DNA of 64,000 nt from an uncultured Enterocloster sp. Its GTDB lineage: Bacteria; Bacillota; Clostridia; Lachnospirales; Lachnospiraceae. Both the position numbers and the translations under genes were made by a program. Of the stretch, positions 1 to 7,729 are shown one piece after another (position 1 is the stretch's first letter; the number at the start of each line of letters is the position of its first letter). Where the stretch lies: contig CALWRY010000002.1 of assembly GCA_944384065.1 (NCBI GenBank), forward strand, positions 62,001 to 126,000, given 5' to 3'. The notes under the pieces were generated by a model. That model saw only the letters and a program-made list of their open reading frames with translations, was not told where the DNA came from and ran no database searches.

Positions 1-84
1 CTCATCCAGGAGTTGGCGGACAATGTTGCGCTTTCCCTCCGTCATGACTACTTTGTGTACGGACTGCTTTTCTCTTCTTGCCAT
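1..84 (-). CDS. IS256-family transposase, N-terminal fragment (runs off the window)
   Basis: Only the first 28 codons are inside the window, read leftwards from an ATG at 84. The peptide starts MARREKQSVHKVVMTEGKR and continues with NIVRQLLDE, which resembles the N-terminus I know from clostridial IS256-type transposases (a short basic stretch, then a MTEGKRN-like motif before the DDE catalytic region). The catalytic domain lies outside the window, so activity cannot be judged. The AT-rich stretch at about 85-150 probably includes the end of the element, but I cannot define the terminal inverted repeat. It has no functional link to the thi operon that starts about 80 bp away on the other strand. 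Confidence 0.6.
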   Translation of the reverse strand, partial: MARREKQSVHKVVMTEGKRNIVRQLLDE

Positions 85-162
85 AATAATAGGCTTCCTT
101 ATAATGCCCATTATCGGAACTGAAACCCAAAATCTGTAAATTTCACCCCCGCATTTTTTTCA

Positions 163-191
163 TTGACAACCCACCCCGCCGGTGCTATGCT
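163..191 (+). promoter_or_regulatory. Sigma-A promoter of the thi operon
   Basis: TTGACA at 163-168 and TATGCT at 186-191 are separated by 17 bp. The predicted transcript starts near 198, just before the first conserved bases of the TPP aptamer, which is the expected geometry for a riboswitch leader. Confidence 0.75.
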
Positions 192-200
192 AAATCATAA

Positions 201-285
201 CAGGGAGCTTGTGGAGCAGGCTGAGAGGAAGTAATCAAACTTCGACCGTTTGTACCTGATTTGGGTAATGCCAACGTAGGGAAAT
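201..285 (+). promoter_or_regulatory. TPP (THI element) riboswitch
   Basis: The leader carries the conserved TPP aptamer blocks in order: GCTGAGA near 220, ACCTGAT near 254, GGGTAATGCC near 263 and GTAGGGAA near 276. These are the pyrimidine- and pyrophosphate-binding arms of the THI box. It sits between the promoter and an intrinsic terminator upstream of thiC. The inferred mechanism is transcription attenuation: bound TPP favours the terminator at 312-340 and shuts off thiC-thiW-thiM-thiE. Confidence 0.95.
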
Positions 286-311
286 ATGGATCGTAATTGT
301 ATGCGTATGTT

Positions 312-340
312 ATCCATGCCCTGCGGGGCATGGATTTTTT
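312..340 (+). terminator. Riboswitch-controlled intrinsic terminator
   Basis: ATCCATGCCC (312-321) pairs perfectly with GGGCATGGAT (326-335) across a TGCG loop and is followed by a T run. It lies between the TPP aptamer and the thiC ribosome site, so it is the likely expression platform. Confidence 0.88.
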
Positions 341-426
341 GCAGTGCGCCCGACGGCATCGGATCGAACGCTTTGCATTCGCCCCGCTTCGCTGAATTTC
401 TATTTTCCAAGAAAAAGGAGGAGACT

Positions 427-1734
427 ATGGAGTACACAACACAGATGGACGCCGCCAGAAAGGGAATCCTCACCGAGGAACTAAAGAAGGTGGCCGGGAA
501 GGAGCAGTTTGACCCGGAGAAGCTCAGGGAGCTGGTGGCCCAGGGAAAGGTGGCCATACCGGCTAATAAGAACCACAAATGTCTGGAGCCCAACGGCATC
601 GGTTCCATGTTAAAGACAAAGATCAACGTAAATCTGGGCACCTCCAGGGACTGCAAGGACCTGGACATGGAGCTTGAGAAGGTAAATGACGCGGTCAAAA
701 TGGGCGCGGAGTCCATTATGGATCTGAGTTCCTGGGGGGACACGCAGAAGTTTCGCCGCAAGCTCACCGCGGAGTGCCCGGCCATCATCGGCACGGTGCC
801 CATTTACGACGCGGTGGTGTATTACCACAAGCCCCTGAAGGAGATCACCTCCGAGGAGTGGATCCGCATTGTGGAAATGCATGCGGAGGACGGTGTGGAC
901 TTCCAGACCATTCACGTGGGCATCAACCGCCAGACCGCAGACCGGTTCAAGAGGGCGAAGCGCCTGACCAATATCGTGTCCCGGGGCGGATCCATCATCT
1001 TCGCCTGGATGGAGATGACCGGGCAGGAGAACCCCTTCTATGAGCATTTTGACCGGATTCTGGACATCTGCCAGAAGTACGACGTGACTTTAAGTTTGGG
1101 AGACGCCTGCCGTCCGGGATGCATCGCGGACGCCACGGACATTTCCCAGATTGAGGAGCTGGTGACCTTGGGCGAGCTGACCCGCAGGGCCTGGGAGAAG
1201 AATGTGCAGGTGATTATCGAGGGGCCGGGCCACATGCCCTTAAACCAGATCGCCGCCAACATGCAGATCCAGCAGACCATCTGCCAGGGCGCGCCCTTCT
1301 ACGTGCTGGGGCCCCTGGTTACGGATGTGGCCCCCGGCTACGACCACATCACGGCGGCCATCGGCGGCGCCATCGCGGCAGCCAACGGTGCCTCCTTCCT
1401 GTGCTACGTGACCCCGGCGGAGCATCTGCGCCTGCCGGACGTGGACGATGTGAGGGAGGGAATTATTGCCTCCAAGATCGCGGCCCATGCGGCGGATATC
1501 GCCAAGGGCATAAAGGGCGCTGCGGACTGGGATCGGGAGATGAGTACAGCCAGAAAGAAACTGGACTGGGAGAAGATGTTCGACCTCTCCATTGACCCGG
1601 AGAAGGCCCGCCGCTACCGCGCCTCCGCCAAGCCGGAGAAGGAGGACACCTGCTCCATGTGCGGGAATTTCTGCGCGGTGAAAAATATGAACCGGATCCT
1701 TGACGGCGAGATCGTCAGCATCTACGACGAGTGA
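427..1734 (+). CDS. thiC: Phosphomethylpyrimidine synthase ThiC
   Basis: ThiC converts aminoimidazole ribotide to HMP phosphate, the pyrimidine half of thiamine, by radical SAM chemistry in the cytoplasm. The 435-residue product has the usual length of the short clostridial ThiC form. It carries the family blocks around [14 protein letters not shown] and [13 protein letters not shown], and near the C-terminus the [4Fe-4S] cysteines in CSMCGNFC. The ATG at 427 is preceded by AAGGAGGAG. An in-frame ATG at 286 lies inside the riboswitch leader and is not a credible start. It is the first gene of the TPP-controlled operon. No thiazole synthesis genes (thiG, thiH, thiS) follow, so only the pyrimidine branch is made de novo here. 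Confidence 0.96.
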   Translation: MEYTTQMDAARKGILTEELKKVAGKEQFDPEKLRELVAQGKVAIPANKNHKCLEPNGIGSMLKTKINVNLGTSRDCKDLDMELEKVNDAVKMGAESIMDLSSWGDTQKFRRKLTAECPAIIGTVPIYDAVVYYHKPLKEITSEEWIRIVEMHAEDGVDFQTIHVGINRQTADRFKRAKRLTNIVSRGGSIIFAWMEMTGQENPFYEHFDRILDICQKYDVTLSLGDACRPGCIADATDISQIEELVTLGELTRRAWEKNVQVIIEGPGHMPLNQIAANMQIQQTICQGAPFYVLGPLVTDVAPGYDHITAAIGGAIAAANGASFLCYVTPAEHLRLPDVDDVREGIIASKIAAHAADIAKGIKGAADWDREMSTARKKLDWEKMFDLSIDPEKARRYRASAKPEKEDTCSMCGNFCAVKNMNRILDGEIVSIYDE

Positions 1735-1789
1735 TATAGGCAGATGCGTGAAAAAAGCATTTGTGATAAGTGACAGGAGGCGTTTGACA

Positions 1790-2314
1790 ATGAAAATGAA
1801 TATGAAGAAGCTGGCGGTGGCTGCCATGCTGACGGCGGTGGCGGTGGCGCTGTCCACATTTTCCATCCCTATCGGGGCATCCAAGTGCTTTCCCATCCAG
1901 CATTTGTGCAATGTGATTGCGGGCGTGTTCTTAGGGCCCTGGTACGGCGTGGCCATGGCCTTCTGCACCTCCTTAATCCGCAACCTGATGGGGACGGGAA
2001 GCCTTTTGGCCTTCCCCGGAAGCATGGTGGGGGCCTTCCTGGGAGGCTTTCTCTACCGCCTGCACGGGCGGCTGTGGGCTGCCTATGTGGGAGAGGTCTT
2101 CGGCACGGGAATCCTGGGAGGACTCCTGTGCTGGCCGGTGGCGGCGCTTATTATGGGACAGGAAGCGGCGGTGTTCGCCTACGTGATTCCCTTCCTCATG
2201 AGCACCATGTGCGGCACAGTGTTCGCCGCGTTCCTCATGGGCGTGCTGTGCCGTTCCGGCGTATTTACCTATTTAAAACATATGCTGGATCGGGAGACAG
2301 CGGGAGCATTGTAG
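1790..2314 (+). CDS. thiW: ThiW, thiazole-precursor ECF transporter S component
   Basis: A 174-residue hydrophobic protein with about five membrane segments and the ThiW-type N-terminal block (FPIQHLCNVIAGVFLGPWYG). ThiW proteins are predicted substrate-binding S components of energy-coupling-factor importers for hydroxyethylthiazole; the ATPase and T component are shared and not in this window. The start at 1790 follows AGGAGG at 1775-1780. An earlier in-frame start at 1700 lies inside thiC and would add an unrelated basic extension. The position between thiC and thiM, under the same TPP riboswitch, supports thiazole uptake feeding ThiM. The substrate is inferred from family and context. Confidence 0.85.
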   Translation: MKMNMKKLAVAAMLTAVAVALSTFSIPIGASKCFPIQHLCNVIAGVFLGPWYGVAMAFCTSLIRNLMGTGSLLAFPGSMVGAFLGGFLYRLHGRLWAAYVGEVFGTGILGGLLCWPVAALIMGQEAAVFAYVIPFLMSTMCGTVFAAFLMGVLCRSGVFTYLKHMLDRETAGAL

Positions 2315-2380
2315 GAGGCAGCGGGCGGGAATGAATTTTCAAACACACTCTAGCTGCCCGGCTTAAAGGATTGTGAAAAA

Positions 2381-3322
2381 ATGACAGAGCATTGGATGAA
2401 GGACCTGCGGGAGCGCGCTCCCCGGGTCCACTGTATTACAAATTATGTGACCGCCGGAGATGTGGCGAACCTGGTTCTGGCAGCCGGCGGATCCCCCATT
2501 ATGGCCCAGGGCCGCAGGGAGGTGGAGGACGTGACCTCCATCTGCCACAGCCTGGTCCTCAACATGGGGACCCTGGAGAAGCGGACGGTGAATGCCATGC
2601 TCCTTGCGGGGCGCAGGGCAAAAGAGCTGGGCCATCCGGTGATTCTCGACCCGGTTGGCGTCACCTCGTCCTCGTACCGCCGCCAGTCGGCCCTGGGGGT
2701 CCTGGAGGGCGTAAAACCGGAAATCATCCGGGGAAATGAGTCAGAGATACGCGCCCTGGAGCAGGCCCTTAGGGGCCTGGAGCCGGGAAATACCGCAGGC
2801 GTGGACGCATCCCCCGCTGGCGGAGAGGCGGAGCGCCTTGGCGCAGTGCGCGCCCTGGCGGAGCGCACCGGGGCCGTGGTGGTGATGACCGGGGCGGCGG
2901 ATCTGATTGCCGGACATACGCACATCTATCGGATAGAAAACGGCAGTCCTATGATGGGGAGGATCACAGGAGGCGGGTGTATGCTGGACGGCCTTCTGGG
3001 GGCCTTCTGCGGGAGCGTATTCCTGGAGGAGCGGGAGAGCGCCGGAAAGGCGGAGACAGCCGGACGGGAGAACGCCGCCCAGGAAACCGAAGCCGGATCG
3101 GACGGCGCCTCCCGAAAGACCGCAGTCCGGATACCCCGCGAGCGCCTGGAGGCCGCGGCTGCGGCTGCGGTCAGCGCCCATGGGATCTGCGGGGAGATAG
3201 CGGAGGCGTGTGTCAGGCGGACGGGTTCGGGAACCGGAAGCTTCCGCATGTACTTTATGGATGCCATGAGCCTTTTGGATGATGAAGCCCTGGAGAGGGG
3301 GAAGAAGATTGAAATTTTGTAG
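2381..3322 (+). CDS. thiM: Hydroxyethylthiazole kinase ThiM
   Basis: ThiM phosphorylates 4-methyl-5-(2-hydroxyethyl)thiazole for condensation by ThiE. The 313-residue product shows the ThiM signatures VHCITNYVTAGDVAN near the N-terminus, HPVILDPVGVTSS, IRGNESEI, and the C-terminal GTGSFRMYFMDAM block. It is about 40 residues longer than usual. The extra length is a charged Ala/Glu/Arg-rich insertion around residues 220-258, after the GGGCMLDGLLGAFCG block, and probably forms a surface loop. The ribosome site (AAAGG near 2366) is weak. The gene ends 14 bp past the ThiE start, indicating translational coupling. Confidence 0.93.
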   Translation: MTEHWMKDLRERAPRVHCITNYVTAGDVANLVLAAGGSPIMAQGRREVEDVTSICHSLVLNMGTLEKRTVNAMLLAGRRAKELGHPVILDPVGVTSSSYRRQSALGVLEGVKPEIIRGNESEIRALEQALRGLEPGNTAGVDASPAGGEAERLGAVRALAERTGAVVVMTGAADLIAGHTHIYRIENGSPMMGRITGGGCMLDGLLGAFCGSVFLEERESAGKAETAGRENAAQETEAGSDGASRKTAVRIPRERLEAAAAAAVSAHGICGEIAEACVRRTGSGTGSFRMYFMDAMSLLDDEALERGKKIEIL

Positions 3323-3947
3323 AGAACAGCTTTTGATTTACGCGGTGACGGATCGGGCCTGGACGGGCCGGATGAGCCTCTATGAGCAGGTGGAGGCTGC
3401 CCTGCGGGGCGGGGCCACCATGGTGCAGCTTCGGGAGAAGGAACTGGGCGAGACGGACCGGGAGGCATTTCTTGAGGAGGCCCGGCGGATGCACGAGCTG
3501 ACCGCCGGATACGGGGTGCCTCTGATTATTGATGACAATATTGCCATTGCCCTGGAGAGCGGCGCGGAGGGCGTGCACGTGGGCCAGAATGACATGGACG
3601 CCCGGGAGGCCAGAAGGCTTCTGGGGCCGGAACGCATTCTGGGCGTCACGGCAAAGACTGTGGAGCAGGCTCTGCGGGCCCAGGCCGCAGGGGCGGACTA
3701 TCTGGGGAGCGGCGCTGTGTTTGGCACATCCACCAAGCCGGATGCAGTTCCCATGTCCATAGAGCGGCTAAAAGAGATTTGTGCCGCTGTGACCATTCCC
3801 GTTGTGGCCATCGGGGGCATCTGCCTGGAGAATATCGGGCGTCTGGCGGGAAGCGGCGTGGCCGGGGCGGCCATCGTGTCCGGGATTTTCGGGGCGGAGG
3901 ATATTGAAGGGACAACGCGGAAATTAGTAAAGGCTTTTCCCGGATAG
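3309..3947 (+). CDS. thiE: Thiamine-phosphate synthase ThiE
   Basis: ThiE joins HMP pyrophosphate and thiazole phosphate to form thiamine phosphate. The TIM-barrel protein shows LIYAVTDRAW at the N-terminus, QLREKEL, IIDDNIAIAL, GVHVGQNDM, LGVTAKT, DYLGSGAVFGTSTKPDA and VVAIGGI, all standard ThiE blocks. I chose the TTG at 3309, which has GGAGAGGGG just upstream and gives 212 residues, the family length. An ATG at 3279 in the same frame would add ten residues inside thiM with no ribosome site. It is the last gene of the TPP operon. HMP phosphate kinase (ThiD) is not in the window. Confidence 0.93.
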   Translation: MKFCREQLLIYAVTDRAWTGRMSLYEQVEAALRGGATMVQLREKELGETDREAFLEEARRMHELTAGYGVPLIIDDNIAIALESGAEGVHVGQNDMDAREARRLLGPERILGVTAKTVEQALRAQAAGADYLGSGAVFGTSTKPDAVPMSIERLKEICAAVTIPVVAIGGICLENIGRLAGSGVAGAAIVSGIFGAEDIEGTTRKLVKAFPG

Positions 3948-3971
3948 AAACGCTTCCTGCCGCCTGAACGG

Positions 3972-4898
3972 TTACATGTAACGCCTGCCGCCGGATAGCT
4001 GCGGGACTTTCAGGGTAATGGAGATCTCTTTAATTAAAGATACGGTATCTATTAAATGGCGCAGAAATCCGTCCATAATGTCGGAGCTGTAGCCATTTTT
4101 TGATATGTAAAATACCCTTCTTTCCGGCAGGGAGTCAATGCTTAAGAGCCGGGCCCCGGAGCTTACGGCAATCCGTTGGGCGGCTGAGACAGGAGCCACC
4201 ATCCACATTGCCGGATTTTTGGAGAGCAGCTGCTCCACTGCGGGCATCTGATCAATAATCAGGCGCGGCGGTTCCTTCATGCCGAACCAGTAGTCGTGCC
4301 ATTCGTCAAATTCATTATTCCATGGCACGCGTATCTCATAACGGCTGTCCAGATCGCTGGGGGACATATCGGGATCTATTTTTACCATTGGCCCTGCCAC
4401 AAGGTACATGGGCTCACACCAGAGGGGCGTGGCCTGGATGGAGCGGTTGTAGATAGTGTTGCACACAAAAGCGCTGTCCAATATGCCTTCCCGGACCCGG
4501 GTATAGGCGGTATAAGAGTGCTGGCTCTCCAGTATGATGTGCACATTGGGATGCTGCTCCAAAAAGGTGAGGACGGAAGGATAGATAATATAGCTGATCA
4601 GGCTGTTTATGGAGGAAAAATGAAGCGTATAGTTCTCCCCGTCTGTGCTGATTTTCTGCATATCGTTCCAGAGCTGCTTCCAATTTTCAGCCACCTGTAT
4701 AAATTTTTCCCCCTGAAAAGTCAGCTCTACCTTTCGTATCCCCTTATTTCTGATGAGAAGGGGATAGCCCAATTCTTCTTCCAGCATATGTATACGGCGG
4801 CTCAGGGTGGGCTGGCTTGTATAAAGACGGCGGGCAGCTTCCGCCATATTGCCATATCGGACCACGGCGAGGAACGCATCAATTTCAGCAACTGTCAT
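3972..4898 (-). CDS. LysR-family transcriptional regulator
   Basis: A 308-residue LTTR. The N-terminal winged helix (about residues 1-60) contains the typical EIDAFLAVVRYGNMAEAA and SQPTLSRRIHMLEEELG pattern, followed by the periplasmic-binding-protein-like effector domain. The ATG at 4898 sits 6 bp after AGGAGGT. A TTG two codons upstream is less well placed. It is divergent from the sugar-acid operon beginning at 5017 and convergent with thiE, so it most likely controls the catabolic operon to its right. The effector is unknown; by LTTR habit it would be the pathway substrate or an intermediate. Confidence 0.9.
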   Translation of the reverse strand: MTVAEIDAFLAVVRYGNMAEAARRLYTSQPTLSRRIHMLEEELGYPLLIRNKGIRKVELTFQGEKFIQVAENWKQLWNDMQKISTDGENYTLHFSSINSLISYIIYPSVLTFLEQHPNVHIILESQHSYTAYTRVREGILDSAFVCNTIYNRSIQATPLWCEPMYLVAGPMVKIDPDMSPSDLDSRYEIRVPWNNEFDEWHDYWFGMKEPPRLIIDQMPAVEQLLSKNPAMWMVAPVSAAQRIAVSSGARLLSIDSLPERRVFYISKNGYSSDIMDGFLRHLIDTVSLIKEISITLKVPQLSGGRRYM

Positions 4899-4918
4899 AA
4901 ACAACCTCCTATAAAATA

Positions 4919-4991
4919 TTTACGTTTTGAATATTTTACACCTATAATTGGCATTTTTCAATTAATAATTATTAAATTATAATTATTATTA
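4919..4991 (+). promoter_or_regulatory. Divergent promoter region with AT-rich imperfect palindrome
   Basis: Between the LysR gene and the kinase gene a plus-strand promoter can be read as TTTACG (4919-4924), 18 bp, TATAAT (4943-4948). Just downstream, 4963-4991 is a nearly palindromic A/T-only block starting TAATAATTATT and ending AATTATTATTA. Its place in a divergent LTTR region makes it a candidate LysR binding site. The -35 is weak. Confidence 0.4.
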
Positions 4992-5016
4992 GACAAAAAC
5001 CGCCGGAGGTAGGAAC

Positions 5017-6411
5017 GTGATAAAAAAAGTACGCAATTATGATGAATTGACAGGCCGCGGCGACGTGGAGGCCAGAAAAAAGGTACTGCAGCTGATGGAT
5101 TATACCCTGCAGGAGGTGGATGCTTATAAGAGAATAAAGGAAATTATGCATCTGGAAGGCAATGTGCTCCATGTGGGAGAGAGAAGCTGGGATTTAAGCA
5201 AAAAGAACCGGGTATATCTTCTGGGAGCGGGAAAGGCGTGCAACGCCATGGCCCAGGCTGTCTGCGAGGTCATGGGGGAGAAAATTGCCAAGGGGATTAT
5301 ATCTGTCAAAATAGTGGAGGAGCAGGATCGGTACTGCAACACAGAGGTTTATGTAGGCGGACATCCGCTGCCCAATGAGGAGGGGATGGAGGCGGCAAAG
5401 GCTATGATCGATCTGATCGAGAGCGCCGCCGCAGACGACTTGTTTATCAGCGTGTGCAGCGGAGGAAGCTCTGCGCTTCTCACCTATCCTGTGGAGGGGA
5501 TTAGCCTGGAGGATGAAATTGCGGCCCAGGACGCGCTGTTAAAGAGCGGGGCTAAGATTTTGGAGATCAATGCGGTCAGGCGTCATATATCCAGGACGAA
5601 CGGAGGCAGACTGGCGGAGCTTATCTGCCATAAGAAGGGGGCGGAGCTTATCAGCTTTCAGATCAGTGACGCAGTGGGAAAGCCATTTCCAACAGAGCGG
5701 AGCAAGCCCGGATACTTTCGCGGCACTCCCTTTGGAGGGGATCAGACATCCATCCAGGATGCCCGGTATATGATCGTCAATTACGCGCTCCAGGAAAAGC
5801 TTCCCAAGAGCGTGGTGGACTACATTTTTGACGATAAGCGGGTTCAGGAAACTCCCTTTGATATCGATGAGGACAAAATAACAACCTTTGTGGTGGGGAA
5901 TCTGGTGGATTCCTGTATTGCGGCAAAGGAAGCGGCAGATAGAATGGGAATAAACTGCATGATTCTCACCACCTACCTGGAAGGGGAGAGCAGCCAGGCC
6001 GGCGCTTTCTTCTCATCCCTGGCCAGGGAGATCAAATACCGGGACAATCCCATTAAAAAGCCCTGTTTTGTGGTATGCGCCGGTGAGACAACCTGCAGCA
6101 TTGAGGAGAAACCCAAAGGCGTGGGCGGACCTTCCCAGGAGGTTGTGCTGGGAATGGCTATCGGGATCCGGGGCATTGAAGGGATTGCCGGGGCTTCCAT
6201 AGATACGGAGGGGACGGATGGCCCCACAACCCATGCAGGCGGGATTGTGGATGGGAGTACATACGACAGGCTGGAGGAAGAAGGAATCAACATTTTTGAT
6301 GTTCTTCGGGAGCATTCCTCAGGAAATGCGCTGGAGAAGATAGGGGACTATATTTTTACGGGAAATACAGGCACGAACCTGTGCGATCTCAATATTCTAT
6401 ATATTTACTAA
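5017..6411 (+). CDS. Glycerate 2-kinase-type protein (DUF4147/MOFRL family)
   Basis: The 464-residue protein matches the GckA/TtuD glycerate-2-kinase family, which phosphorylates D-glycerate to 2-phosphoglycerate. Visible family features are the N-terminal YLLGAGKACNAMAQA nucleotide region, GGHPLPNEEG, SVCSGGSSALLTYPVEG, the ISDAVGKPF-like block and the C-terminal MOFRL region with VCAGETTC, GGPSQEVVLG and ASIDTEGTDGPTTHAGG. The GTG start at 5017 has GGAGGT at 5005-5010. It is the first gene of an operon that continues with two enolase-like genes 19 bp downstream, so its product may be handed to them. The substrate could be glycerate or a related acid; the family assignment is firm, the substrate is not. 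Confidence 0.85.
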   Translation: MIKKVRNYDELTGRGDVEARKKVLQLMDYTLQEVDAYKRIKEIMHLEGNVLHVGERSWDLSKKNRVYLLGAGKACNAMAQAVCEVMGEKIAKGIISVKIVEEQDRYCNTEVYVGGHPLPNEEGMEAAKAMIDLIESAAADDLFISVCSGGSSALLTYPVEGISLEDEIAAQDALLKSGAKILEINAVRRHISRTNGGRLAELICHKKGAELISFQISDAVGKPFPTERSKPGYFRGTPFGGDQTSIQDARYMIVNYALQEKLPKSVVDYIFDDKRVQETPFDIDEDKITTFVVGNLVDSCIAAKEAADRMGINCMILTTYLEGESSQAGAFFSSLAREIKYRDNPIKKPCFVVCAGETTCSIEEKPKGVGGPSQEVVLGMAIGIRGIEGIAGASIDTEGTDGPTTHAGGIVDGSTYDRLEEEGINIFDVLREHSSGNALEKIGDYIFTGNTGTNLCDLNILYIY

Positions 6412-6430
6412 GGACAAGGGGGAAGGAGAA

Positions 6431-7711
6431 ATGTCAAAAATAACATCGGTAAAAGCCAGGCAGGTTTTAGACTGCAAAGGACGCCCTGTGGCGGAAGTGG
6501 ATGTGGTGACAGAGGACGGTTACCTGGGAAGGGCTGGGGCCTCTACCGGCTCCTCTGTAGGCTCCAATGAGTCCTTTGTGCTGAGGGATGGAGATCCCAA
6601 GGTATATGGGGGCTTAAGCGTATATAAGGCGATTGAAAACATAGAAAAGATCATAGGCCCGGCGATTAAGGGCATGGATGTCCATGATCAGGAGGCCATT
6701 GACAGAAGAATGATCGAGCTGGATGGAACAAGATATAAGACAGCTCTGGGCGGCAATGCCATCTACGCGGTTTCTGTAGCCGTGGCCAAGGCTGCTGCGG
6801 CAGAGAATCATAAACCGATTTATCAAAATATGGCGAAAGCGCCTATCCGCTATATCATGAGCCCGTCCGCGAATGTAGTCAACGGCGGAACCTACTATGG
6901 CAAAACCCAGGCCTTTCAGGAGTTTATGATATTGCCTTACGGTGTGGAAACCATAGCGCAGTCTGTGCGGATGATTGTGGAGACATTCTACCGGCTGGGG
7001 GATAAGATTTCCGCTTATAATGGAGGCCGTCCGGCCATGGGGAATTACAGCGGCTGGGGCGCACCCTCCGATGATCCCATGGTTGTTATGGAGATTATTG
7101 CGGAAACCGTGGAGGAGCTTGGGTTTAAGGATCACATGACCTACGCTTTGGACTGTGCCAGCAGCGAATATTATGATGCGGAAAAAGGCCTTTACCGGTG
7201 GAGAGACGGATACGTGGATCGGGAGGCAATTATTGATCAGCTGGCCCGCCTGGCAAAAAAGTATCCCATTGCCTTTATTGAGGACGCCCTGTGGGAGGAG
7301 GATTTTGAGGGCTTCCAGATGGCGTCAAAGGCTGTCAATACAGTGATTGTCGGCGATGATTTTCTGTGCACCAGCATTGACCGGGCTGAGAAGGCCGTGG
7401 AAATGGGCGCGGCCCGGGGAATGATATTTAAGCCCAATCAGGCGGGCACCCTGACGGAGGCCCTGGAGACTGCCAAATATATGATGGATCGAAATCTGCT
7501 GGTAATTCCGTCAGGAAGAGCAGGCGGCACCCTGGATTCGCCGGAGAAGGAGATTGGCGTAGCGCTGGGAGCTTTGGTGACAAAAACAGGAGCTCCGAGA
7601 AGCGGATCCCGCACCAATGGATTTAATTTTCTCCTGCGCACCGCTGAGGAGCTGGGAGTTCCTCAGACAAATATTATGGATCTGCCTATTTTTGCACATT
7701 TACATAAATAA
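6431..7711 (+). CDS. Enolase-like protein A, catalytic residues altered
   Basis: A 426-residue member of the enolase subgroup, full length with both capping and barrel domains. It keeps the loop GRAGASTG (33-40), Glu164 in QEFM, the metal ligands Asp241 (DCASSE), Glu284 (IEDAL) and Asp309/310 (VGDD), Lys334 (FKPNQAGT) and Lys385 (KTGAP). It has lost three residues of true enolases: the GDEGG motif reads GNYSG (Glu to Tyr206), the loop His reads Tyr155 (NGGTYYG), and SHRSGET reads SGRAGGT (His to Gly362). It is therefore unlikely to be glycolytic enolase. It lies between the glycerate-kinase gene and a close paralogue, in one operon. Function is unknown; a related enolisation on a different phosphorylated or unphosphorylated acid is possible. 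Confidence 0.82.
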   Translation: MSKITSVKARQVLDCKGRPVAEVDVVTEDGYLGRAGASTGSSVGSNESFVLRDGDPKVYGGLSVYKAIENIEKIIGPAIKGMDVHDQEAIDRRMIELDGTRYKTALGGNAIYAVSVAVAKAAAAENHKPIYQNMAKAPIRYIMSPSANVVNGGTYYGKTQAFQEFMILPYGVETIAQSVRMIVETFYRLGDKISAYNGGRPAMGNYSGWGAPSDDPMVVMEIIAETVEELGFKDHMTYALDCASSEYYDAEKGLYRWRDGYVDREAIIDQLARLAKKYPIAFIEDALWEEDFEGFQMASKAVNTVIVGDDFLCTSIDRAEKAVEMGAARGMIFKPNQAGTLTEALETAKYMMDRNLLVIPSGRAGGTLDSPEKEIGVALGALVTKTGAPRSGSRTNGFNFLLRTAEELGVPQTNIMDLPIFAHLHK

Positions 7712-7729
7712 GAAAGGGAGGGGATTAAA

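Noticed and set aside
286..426. In-frame N-terminal extension of ThiC from an ATG at 286
   Set aside because: It lies in the TPP riboswitch and terminator hairpin, and the AAGGAGGAG-preceded ATG at 427 gives the normal ThiC N-terminus.
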